64,000 bases of DNA from contig CM032228.1 in assembly GCA_019009955.1 (NCBI GenBank), forward strand, positions 251,302,501 through 251,366,500, read 5' to 3'. Within the stretch, counting starts at the first letter, position 1, and each line of letters begins with the position of its first letter. The DNA is from Riptortus pedestris. Lineage: Eukaryota > Arthropoda > Insecta > Hemiptera > Alydidae. The translations under genes were made by a program, and so were the position numbers. Below are positions 56,322 to 64,000 of this stretch, one piece after another. Below the pieces are notes generated by a model. It searched no databases. It saw nothing but the letters and a program-made list of their open reading frames with translations, and was not told the origin of the DNA.

Positions 56322-59012
56322 ATATTTGTCTGTTACCGCTCTAGCGGTCGCAATTTTTGTTTGATCGTTACCAAACTCGATATTTAATCGTTTTATGTAA
56401 AAAGAAAGATCAAGTTCGTTAACGGCTGAAATCGGACCACGGGGAGGGGGGGTTTAGAGGGGAGGATTTTCGAAAATTCGAAATATCTCTGTTACTATTC
56501 GTCGGATCGAAAAATTATACAGAATCAATCGTATTACAAATTAAATTTACTATAAATATTGTTATATACATTTATTCTCTATCTTGAATATTAACCGAGA
56601 TATTTGCATTTTTCAGTTTTCAGCAAACCGCCACTTCTACTAATGTTACGTAAACAATACTCTGCTACATAATAAATCACATTATTGGAAGTTTAAATAC
56701 CAAAAATTGTATTCAAGAGACTTTTATTATACGAGAAACATGCAAATATGCCCTGGTGACTCCCCCCCCCATCTTAAAGTTTTGGACTACTAAAATTTTA
56801 TTGATTGAGATAACAATTATTCTGACTCATTATAAATTACACTAATAGATATAGTAAATAGTTCTCAATAAAATTAAGGTGTTATATTCTGATATATTTC
56901 AGTAATTGTTTTTCTTTCCGGTGTGATGCAGGCCGACCCGTTTGTTTACATTTCTAACCTAACGCTTCCTGTCGGCAGGTTATTGAAATTGGATGAAACA
57001 TTTATTTCCGTTTGTATTTATTCACGGTGTTGTGGTGTTAGCAGTATGTATATTTATCTATTACTAAACTTCACGAGGGAAATCTGCTTAGTTTACGCAG
57101 CCCCTGCGTGACGGACTTTGTTATTGAAAACAATTTACTAAAGCTGATGCTGTAATTTGTAATGAATTAGAATGAGTTTTATTTCAATCACTTAAATTTT
57201 AGAAATCCAAGAACAAAAAAAGGGGGGGGGTCAACAGAACGTATTTGCATATATCACAAAATAAAAGTTCAATGGAAACATTTGGTATTTAGCCTTGTAA
57301 TGAAGTGGTTCATGATATAACAGCTTATTATTATGTCACTAATAGGAGTTTACTGAAAGCGTAAAACTAAAAAGTCCAAATATCTCGGTTAATACTCATT
57401 ATATGGAAAATACATATAGAACAATATTTATAGTAAATTTAACTTGCAATAAGATTGTTTCTATACAACTTTTCAATCCGACGTATAGTAACAGAGATAT
57501 TTTCGAATTTTCTAAACCCTTCCTCCCCCTGGTCCGATTTCAGCCGTTAACGAATTTCATCTTTCTTTTTACATAAATGACTAAATATCGAGTTTGGTAA
57601 CAATTAAACAATAATTGCAGCAGCTAGAGCGGTAACTGATATATATACATATATATTTCCAGAGTTAAGGGAAATCTGCTAATATTTGCTATTTGTGATT
57701 TGCTGGTATAGAGATGGGTGTAATTCTTCCCTGAACGCAGGCAGCTTCTTGTGAATGCATATAAAATACCATGAAAAAATTATGTATAAAATTAACTATT
57801 AACAGCAGAAAATATATATTGGTTACAATGATGAATTAATTTGTTTAAATTATCAAATTAACAATAGTGGGGTTTCAAATATTCTAACAATTAAACACTT
57901 GTTCAGCATATTTTTTAAATTGTTCATTTTATTTATGTACATAAAAAAAAAAGAAATAGATGTTTTCTTCAACAGGTCAATTGTCTTTTAGACATTTTAC
58001 TTCTGCCATAAATTATTTTCTTTCCTTTGTCCCATTCACGCATGCACACTTGTCCGCTACAGCTCTAGCGGTCACAATTTTTGTGGTATCGTGTCCAAAA
58101 TCAGACTTGGGGTGGACGGGAAATTAGAAAATTTGAAATATCTCCATAATTATAAATCATGTTGAACCAATCTTGTTGCAAACTTTATTGCCCATAAACA
58201 TTGTTATGTACATAGTTTCTTTATCAAGAATATTAACTGAGATATTTGGATTATTTAGGATGATTCAGCATTCAGTAAACCCCCACTCCTACTTATGTCA
58301 TACTAACAATGAGGTTCTATAGAATGAACCACTTAAATACCAAATATTGTTTTCAAGTGACCTTTATTATGGTAGATACATGCTAACTCATTGTGGTATG
58401 ACATCAATAAAGATTTTAAACTCTTGTCTCAAAAATGTTTATTTAATCTATATCATACTCGATATTTAAACATTTCATTCAACATTAAAGATCATATTTG
58501 TTATTGGCTAAAATGGGACCTGGAATAGTGAGGGTGTAGAGAGGAGGAATCGAAAATTCAGATTATCAGAATATAGAACCATTCTTGTTAAACTATTGAT
58601 TGTCTACAATTGTTGGTCTATGCATTTTTTCGTAACTTACTCATTAAGTAAGTTATTCATATTTTCTTGTTTTCAGCCTTGAGTTGCCCTCCTCTCACTC
58701 CATCCTTTCTACTTATGCGTTTTTACATACAAATATGCAGCCCCTATGTGCCAGGCTTTTATAAAATGACAACATACACACGTACACCGCAATAGCTGAT
58801 TTTCTCCGAGGGAAAACTGTTAAAATATAAAATTGTCTTACCAATGTTATTTTTGATCTAATGTTTCTTTTTACTTTTTTTTTCAGTCTCTTCTCAGTGA
58901 CCCTAATCCAAACTCTCCAGCGAATTCAATGGCTGCTCAACTGTATAAAGAAAATAGAAGAGAGTATGAAAAGAGAGTTAAGGCTTGTGTAGAGCAAAGC
59001 TTTGTAGATTAG
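40080..59012 (+). CDS. UBE2A: Rad6-type E2 ubiquitin-conjugating enzyme (UBE2A/B, UbcD6)
   Basis: Complete E2 enzyme of the Rad6 class, which with RING partners (Rad18, Bre1/RNF20) monoubiquitylates PCNA and histone H2B and acts in N-degron turnover. Exons: 40080-40123, 40515-40595, 40797-41001, 58887-59012; 456 nt, 151 aa plus TAG. The start [20 protein letters not shown] is invariant in animals. The active site is HPN at 78-80 and catalytic Cys88 (codon 40933-40935) in [20 protein letters not shown]. The C-terminus [14 protein letters not shown] is insect-like. Length equals Drosophila UbcD6 (151). All borders are GT-AG and in phase. Intron 3 is 17,885 bp and holds most of the transposons of the right half of the window; introns 1 and 2 are 391 and 201 bp. 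Confidence 0.97.
40515..40595 (+). CDS. UBE2A: Rad6/UBE2A exon 2
   Basis: Acceptor TTTTATTTAG, donor GTAAGC. Encodes [17 protein letters not shown] through IWNAVIF. Confidence 0.96.
40797..41001 (+). CDS. UBE2A: Rad6/UBE2A exon 3 with catalytic cysteine
   Basis: Acceptor TTTGTTTACAG, donor GTAATT. Encodes [20 protein letters not shown], the HPN motif and Cys88, ending at ILTSIQ. Confidence 0.97.
42065..42388 (+). mobile_element. Helentron-like 5' fragment and long TA tracts
   Basis: cagctattgaggttgtattc and aatcctacctag are eroded 5' segments; then two TA tracts and several near-palindromic TATAAT stretches. Confidence 0.45.
42389..44298 (+). mobile_element. Helitron-like element, indel-rich copy with extra module
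   Basis: Starts aaaattgtaacctctgtctg and ends gaaaccaggtacattagCTAG. It contains mutated hairpin units, a C-run at about 43191-43205, and a module (43773-44230) that recurs at 46008-46520. Many single-base insertions and losses compared with 16722-18326. Confidence 0.5.
44375..46573 (+). mobile_element. Helitron-like element, indel-rich copy with extra module
   Basis: Starts aaaattggtaacctctgtct and ends cgagcgaaagccgggtacct with tagCTAG. About 2.2 kb, including three mutated hairpin units, a poorly recognised stretch (45431-46007) and the shared module. Confidence 0.5.
46574..46802. repeat. Complex (TA)n tract
   Basis: About 230 bases of imperfect TA repeat with AGATATA variants. Confidence 0.85.
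46840..46965 (+). mobile_element. Retroelement end with hammerhead-like core
   Basis: ctgaggaagagaa, an 8-nt loop, ttctcgaaa (46869-46898) fits CUGANGA, a 5-bp stem and GAAA, followed by aacattgaccaaaactccg that also occurs near 10666. Similar ends occur in Penelope-like elements. Confidence 0.35.
46966..47027. repeat. (TA)n-(AC)n compound microsatellite
   Basis: TA repeat followed by about 32 bases of AC repeat. Confidence 0.9.
47543..48101 (-). mobile_element. hAT element (Buster/ZBED type), internally deleted
   Basis: 559 bp. Ends caggtgttggcaacc and, reversed, catatgtgggcaatc match at 10 of the first 13 positions; atctagac (47535-47542) and atatagat (48102-48109) are the 8-bp target duplication (6 of 8). 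Two related host copies, near 55095 and 58450, have the uninterrupted site. It encodes only the C-terminal end of a transposase. Confidence 0.75.
47812..47988 (-). pseudogene. hAT transposase C-terminal dimerisation region
   Basis: Minus-strand [20 protein letters not shown], then [13 protein letters not shown] and a stop at 47812-47814. FGSTY-x-CEQ-x-F-S is the hallmark of the hAT dimerisation domain in ZBED5/GTF2IRD2-like transposases. The rest of the transposase is deleted. Confidence 0.75.
48455..48802 (+). mobile_element. Helentron-like 3' part
   Basis: From gctgaaatcggaccagtggg to ttagtttatgctgcccctgc with gtgaccgac. The 5' half is missing. Confidence 0.6.
48812..49153 (+). mobile_element. 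Helentron-like element with internal deletion
   Basis: Eroded 5' end (atattgaggttgttctcatg), TA core, then a jump from the G-rich block to gggaaatctgcttagtttac and gcagcccctgcgtgccgga. Confidence 0.6.
49154..49484. other. Unique sequence in Rad6 intron 3
   Basis: No repeat family or coding frame recognised. Confidence 0.4.
49485..50275 (+). mobile_element. TA tract and Helentron-like 3' part
   Basis: About 60 bases of TA, then ctaacagtcgcaatttttgt to ttagtttacgcagcccctgc with gtgacagact. The 5' terminus is absent. Confidence 0.6.
50524..51409 (+). mobile_element. Helentron-like element, complete long form
   Basis: 886 bp from agcagattccccttaagg to ttagtttacgcatcccctgc with atgacggact. The inner 3' module (gacccgtttgtttacatttc) is shared with 28478-29343 and 56126-57117. 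Confidence 0.72.
51410..51950. other. Unique sequence in Rad6 intron 3
   Basis: No feature recognised apart from short A- and G-runs. Confidence 0.35.
51952..52139 (+). mobile_element. Helentron-like 5' fragment ending in TA tract
   Basis: agtagatttccctttaggga, gttatactcatgatccaatt and aaatgaggtccattcaaaat, then about 55 bases of TA next to the Helitron-like element. Confidence 0.55.
52140..52832 (-). mobile_element. Helitron-like element, complete, one hairpin unit
   Basis: Reversed CTAG and hairpin (acccggcttcgcctggga) at the left, acagacagaggttacaattt at the right, TA on both sides. It has the fewest internal units. Confidence 0.62.
52870..53222. other. Unique sequence between two Helitron-like elements
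   Basis: No repeat copy or coding frame recognised. Confidence 0.4.
53270..54588 (-). mobile_element. Helitron-like element, complete, three hairpin units
   Basis: Reversed CTAG and hairpin at 53270-53300 and acagacagaggttacaattt at the right; TA tracts on both sides. About 1.3 kb. Confidence 0.62.
54640..55488 (+). mobile_element. Helentron-like copy, old and degenerate
   Basis: Recognisable by gtagtaatttttgttttatc, ggtcaaattcattactggct and a final gagaaatctgcttaatttgc with ggtggactt. It supplies the uninterrupted version of the 47.5-kb hAT target. Confidence 0.5.
55490..55810 (-). pseudogene. LINE RNase H domain remnant
   Basis: Minus-strand frames show [20 protein letters not shown] and, after frame changes, [19 protein letters not shown] with TDSKIAI. 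These are the first and third RNase H motifs. No intact frame. Confidence 0.6.
55842..57680 (-). mobile_element. Helentron-like element split by a second one
   Basis: Parts 55842-56122 and 57120-57680 form one minus-strand copy: agtccgtcacgcaggggctg at the left and agttaagggaaatctgct at the right. Confidence 0.68.
56126..57117 (+). mobile_element. Helentron-like element nested in the opposite orientation
   Basis: 992 bp, intact termini agcagatttcccttaagg and ttagtttacgcagcccctgc with gtgacggact. The host reads attaatttt before and gttattgaaaac after; the copy at 19593-20269 has an unsplit attaattttgttgaaaac. Confidence 0.8.
58040..58760 (+). mobile_element. Helentron-like copy, old and degenerate
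   Basis: From acttgtccgctacagctcta to gcagcccctatgtgccaggc. It lies close to Rad6 exon 4. Confidence 0.5.
58788..58824 (-). mobile_element. Helentron-like 5' terminal remnant
   Basis: caatagctgattttctccga, then gggaaaactgtt: the eroded reversed 5' palindrome, 63 bases before Rad6 exon 4. Confidence 0.4.
58887..59012 (+). CDS. UBE2A: Rad6/UBE2A exon 4 with stop
   Basis: Acceptor after a T-rich tract ending TTTTTTTCAG. Encodes [18 protein letters not shown] through VEQSFVD and TAG at 59010-59012. Confidence 0.97.
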   Translation, partial: SLLSDPNPNSPANSMAAQLYKENRREYEKRVKACVEQSFVD

Positions 59013-60397
59013 CTAAACCATGTTTGTATATTCGATCAAAAAATTGATATCAGCATTATACATACCTTTACTTACGAACCTAAGCGTAAAAATTATTTTC
59101 CGAATCGGAGTGGCAACGTGATTTTTACACCGGCACAAGCAGGAGTTTTGTTATATTTTTATTTTGTAGGATATTTGTTTTCTCTCTATTTATTATAATG
59201 ATAAAAGTTTTATTGTGAATTGTCTATTGATAATTGTAAAAAAAAAAAAAAGTCGTAAAATATGTTGTTTGCTTTAATATTAAACTACAAGCTTCTTGTA
59301 TATTATTTTACCTACCACTTCATTTTAAATAATATTTTGTTATGTGCAAGAAGCACCTATTTTATTCCTTATTAATTTTTAGCAGGTGAATTTCAGTACA
59401 AAATTTCTAACCTCTTCTACCTTTGTTGTCTTTATTATGAATGTAACTTATATTACAGTTATTATTATACAAAATTCTTGCCTTTTATTTATTCATAACA
59501 ATGCCTCATTAAAAAATAAATAAATAGGTTTCCGTTACATTCATTCGGTATGGTAATGAATTTAGCTCATACCATGAAACTTAACTATAAATCATATTTT
59601 TAAAATTGATAGTTTTATTACAAGACGTTTAGAAATGCAGGAATTTAGGGAAGAGGCCGATCAATAACGTGGTAATCTTTTAAGCTGTCTTATTTTTTGG
59701 GTGACTGAAATTTTCCTTTAAGCTTATAAGGGCTACTAAATTTTTACTACTAGATAATTAACAATCGCTATTAAATGGTTTCCTTCAATACCTCGAAGGA
59801 AGTATTGTAATAGAAAAAAATTTGGTTTTCAGATTTCACAGAATTATCAGTTTTGACTTTTTTCGGTATAACTTATGTATATACATAACTCAAAAACTAA
59901 TACCCTTAAAATGTTAAAATTTCATATATAAGATTGTTCTTAGCATCTTCTTTCACTAACTTTAAAATTATTTCATTTGTAAGTCATACAAAATATCACC
60001 GTTCTAATGCATCAATAAAAAAATGTCAGAACATAATTTATAGATGATCTTTTTTATGATAAAAGTCATATTCAAACCTTTTGTATATCTAATCATTATC
60101 GAGATCTAAAGGCAACTATTGGGTTCTTATGGGAATTGCTTTTTTTCATACTGCTACAACCACCGAAATCTATAAGATGTTTGAGGTCTTTAAAAAAGGA
60201 TTTTCAATGCTTTCCTTTACATCCATTCAATGACCTTACCTTCTAATATATTTGTGATGAAATCGTTATCTCTTTATTATTTTGTTCAGGACTTGCAAAA
60301 TTCTGTTCGTCTCTATGTCGAACTTTACCACCAATGCAATGTCATCTGTGATAGCTATTAGAGATACAAAGAACTGTGCCAATCTGTTCATTGTATT
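59013..60397 (+). other. 3' UTR and unique flank downstream of Rad6
   Basis: No repeat copy or coding frame is recognisable. AATAAA at 59515-59520 and another near 60013 are candidate polyadenylation signals. The first 500 bases are probably 3' UTR. Confidence 0.45.
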
Positions 60398-61103
<706 letters not shown>

Positions 61104-63045
61104 TTTCTAATAGGTGTAGCGATCTGGTTACGGCAATAGGCAGAGGGTGCTGTAAAAATAATAATTCCCCTCAACCAAATCACTAACAAAGAATTTATTA
61201 GGAAGGGTTTCACCAACAATCGACTCCTGACTCAAAATGTAAATAAATATAAATTTATTTATAATCAAAAATTTACCAATTATAATTATAAATTGAAAAT
61301 GGGAAAGGCACCTTATATATAAAGGGGACACTTATATCTACTTAATCTAAATTACAAGGAAAGAACTTAGATAATTTATAGAAAGTTCTCTAATATGAGA
61401 CTCTGCCGTGAGAGGATGTACAGGCTGACAAGGTGCAGGCTGTAGGCTGAAGGGGTTGACTAGATGTCACCAACAAGGGTCTCTCATCGGGAATATCTGG
61501 CATCTACCTGTTTTAATCCCTTCGTGAGATCGCCCTTTTATATCCTGAGCCCATGTCGAACTTTGTCCCCTCCGACCGAATCTGCTCAAAAAGGCTATTA
61601 AACGTTATTTAATTATCATAATTCATCTCAAATATTGTTTTTAGTGTATTGACTTTAAGAGTAGTGAATGCTATTATAAAAATTTATCAGCGTTACCTAT
61701 CAACTGAGCACATGGATACTTATCTCCAAATGGATAAAACTCTAAATTATAGATAAAATCTGTACATTTAAATACTCATAAATAATAATCTAAATGAACT
61801 TTGTGCTGGCATTACTCAGAATATAAAATATATGGTCATTTATGATTGGTATATGTAATGCTATCTCAGATTCATTACAATCAAAAGACTTGATCAAACA
61901 TCAAGTCAAATTCTATAATAAATAATCATAAATATAACACAGGAAGCAATGGATTATATACCCAATGGAGAACATATATAATATCAAGTAATTATTGATA
62001 TGCATACTTCCTACACTAATCAGCTTAAGTCCTTGCCTGGTATATAATAAATAGTGTGAGCCAACATATACTAGTTGGAGGTAGGGCATCCTTAACGGCT
62101 TACAGTGATGCTTAACACAATCACAATTTTGGTTCAAAACCAAAGAAACTTGGGATCTCAAAAATAACGCCTCCAATGACTGAGGAACCAACAGGAACTG
62201 CCCACTACAAAAGAGTTCTTATATATCCATAAATAATAAATCAGAAAAAATGACTGATCATAGTCAGGGTCACTAGTTTCACCAAGAAAAGAATTATCTT
62301 TAACATATATGTGGATACTCAGCTCGTTTAATAAAATTTTGCCTATATTGGCATATACAGGAAATATCAGTGATAGTTTGGCGTGCAAATATATAATAGT
62401 GTTGACAAGGCACACCCTAATATAATTTATAAATTTTATGACTATATATTTTCTTATGTGTCAGTTCACCAATATGTATTGAGAAAAAAATATGCTTCCA
62501 TGTGTATCCATTCCAAAGAAGTGATAGGAAAAGATTAAATATAATGATGATCAATTTCAGAAAAAATATATCTGTAAGAATTTTTTAACTAATACAAACC
62601 ATTAAAAAAAAATTCCTACCAAAATTCTAAAATTATCCACCCAAAGAAATTCAAAATTTGGCTCGGGAGGATTACATCAGAAACTTAAACCTAAAAAGGC
62701 CTATTTACAAAAAAGTATGGGGTCCATTAAATGAATATCAATATTACATATTAAAAATGTATATATTTACATAATACTTGACAAGAAAAAAACAAAAAAA
62801 AAACAGGACAAGTGCCTTGTGACAAGGAGAAAAAAATTAAAGCCTTCACAATGTATTTTAAACAAGAAATCTACAATTGAAAACTAAGTCCTTATATAAA
62901 AGAAATTAATGAAAATCTTATGAATGCACGAACCAAAAAAGAATAACCCCTATACTTCTTGTCACTAAAAATGGATCCTCATACTTTAAAAAGACAGGAC
63001 AACAAAATACAATATAAACCTAAGGAAAATAAAATACTACATAAT
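61104..63045. other. Unique sequence, possible long 3' UTR or LTR remnant on the minus strand
   Basis: No copy of the window's repeat families is visible. On the minus strand GATATAAAAGGGCG (about 61532-61545) is a good TATA-box context, and the left side begins TGTAGCGATCTGG, which could be an LTR terminus read in reverse. No matching second terminus or target duplication was found. Confidence 0.25.
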
Positions 63046-63165
63046 TCACTGGTGTGATGTCTTCTCCCTCTTCTGGGACGTTGATGAAGTTGAGAGACTG
63101 GTGTCTTCATCTGTTTGCATCCCTGGACGGGGATTTAAGGACACCTTTTCCAATTGTATACTATC
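63046..63165 (-). CDS. Possible terminal exon of an unrecognised gene
   Basis: On the minus strand a pyrimidine-rich TTTTCTGACAG acceptor is followed by 39 codons and TGA. The peptide starts DSIQLEKVSLNPRPGMQTDE and ends in a Ser/Thr- and Lys-rich tail (STSSTSQKREKTSHQ). The composition is unlike the repeat-derived frames around it and no repeat copy matches. Upstream exons would lie right of 64000. I do not recognise the protein; it may also be a retroelement remnant. Confidence 0.3.
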   Translation of the reverse strand, partial: DSIQLEKVSLNPRPGMQTDEDTSLSTSSTSQKREKTSHQ

Positions 63166-63647
63166 CTGTCAGAAAATTTGTAGATTTCTCTCTGCATTCA
63201 TAGTCTCTGAATTTTTTTTCAAATGGATCAGTGTCTGCTATAAGTTAGCCATCCATAGATTTGGAACAACTATCCTCTCAGTTTGGACAAGCCTCAAAAA
63301 TTTACATTTGAAACTGGCTGCAATAAAATTTACATAACGTTTAAGGCATAATAATTTTGGCCTACGGACAGCAGAGATTATGTCAATTCTATAGTTGGTA
63401 CAACAACAAGATAAAATAAAGCGAATTCATATAATAATAAAATTCTATGAATGAGGAAAATTTTTAAGCCTTACAATAATTCAATACAAAATACATTTTA
63501 ACCAATTTATACTATAATTTCTTAAATAAACAATTTAAAATAATCCTTTATACGAGGTGCCTTACTTAGGAGTCTCTGAGAAATTATCAACAAGGAGATT
63601 GTTGAGTGAGCCCATGTTAAGAAACATTCATGCTATTAAACAAAAAA

Positions 63648-64000
63648 AGTCCGTCACGCAGGGGCTGCGTAAACTAAGCAGATTTCCCACGTGAAGTTAT
63701 ACAATAGAGAAATCTGCCTAATAACAGCTGTAGTAGTAAGTAACCTCAACCTATTCACGAGAGGGACGAATAATTACAAAAACGGCCGCCAGAGCTCACG
63801 GCGGAAAGTCCGAACATAGCCACTGCTGCCGAGCACATGCAGAATACAAATGCAAATATCTCAGTTAATATTCAAGATAGAGAATAAATGTATATAACAC
63901 TATTTATAGTAAATTTAATTTGCAATAAGATTGATTCTATAAACTTTTTCGATCCGACGTCAAGTAACGTAGCTATCTAGAATTTTCCAAAAACCCCCCC
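63648..64000 (-). mobile_element. Helentron-like element, cut by the window edge
   Basis: agtccgtcacgcaggggctg at the left, the 3' module gccgccagagctcacggcgg, then the core until the G/C-rich block (ccccccc) at the end of the window. Confidence 0.72.

Noticed and set aside
62158..62415. 85-codon minus-strand frame
   Set aside because: No motif, no splice signals in proportion, and AT-rich composition; compatible with chance.

Overview
The window is a stretch of an AT-rich animal nuclear genome, most likely an arthropod and probably an insect. The coding exons are short, separated by introns with GT-AG borders, and encode conserved eukaryotic housekeeping proteins. Everything between them is packed with transposable elements and (TA)n tracts. 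The 151-residue Rad6 protein ending SFVD is insect-like, but I cannot name the species.

Layout. (1) 1-12110, minus strand: five exons of WDR83/MORG1, a WD40 scaffold protein; the C-terminal exon(s) lie beyond the left edge. (2) 12459-22751, plus strand: a complete six-exon MRPL19 (mitochondrial ribosomal protein bL19m), head-to-head with WDR83 across 348 bp that probably acts as a shared promoter. (3) 31187-33325, plus: one uninterrupted 712-codon frame for a gamma-tubulin complex component 2 (GCP2/Grip84) that lacks most of the usual N-terminal extension; it may be a retrogene or a paralogue. (4) 40080-59012, plus: a complete four-exon Rad6/UBE2A ubiquitin-conjugating enzyme whose third intron is about 17.9 kb and is filled with transposons. 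(5) 63046-63165, minus: one possible terminal exon of an unrecognised gene entering from the right. These genes have no evident pathway link; this is an ordinary gene neighbourhood.

Repeats fill most of the rest. The commonest family (about 30 whole or partial copies, both strands) has a near-palindrome at the 5' end, a central (TA)n tract, a 12-bp subterminal inverted repeat and a CGCAG/CTGCG hairpin at the 3' end, and inserts into T-runs without target duplication. That is the architecture of Helentron-derived non-autonomous elements (HINE/DINE-1). A second family sits in (TA)n tracts, contains tandem units of about 297 bp with a 12-bp-stem hairpin, and ends in a Helitron-like hairpin plus CTAG. 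There are also two hAT elements with 8-bp target duplications, a pogo/Tigger-like MITE, a 674-bp solo LTR, a Penelope-like element with a GIY-YIG remnant and long inverted arms, LINE RNase H remnants, a tRNA-type SINE family, a second SINE-like insert and a 37-bp minisatellite.

Several insertions are nested in other repeats that have empty-site copies in the same window, so boundaries and relative ages can be read directly. I saw no bacterial-type system, CRISPR array, rRNA or functional tRNA gene. The most unusual items are the short-N-terminus GCP2 frame, the Helentron-like family with its exact empty sites and module swapping, and the hairpin-array Helitron-like family.
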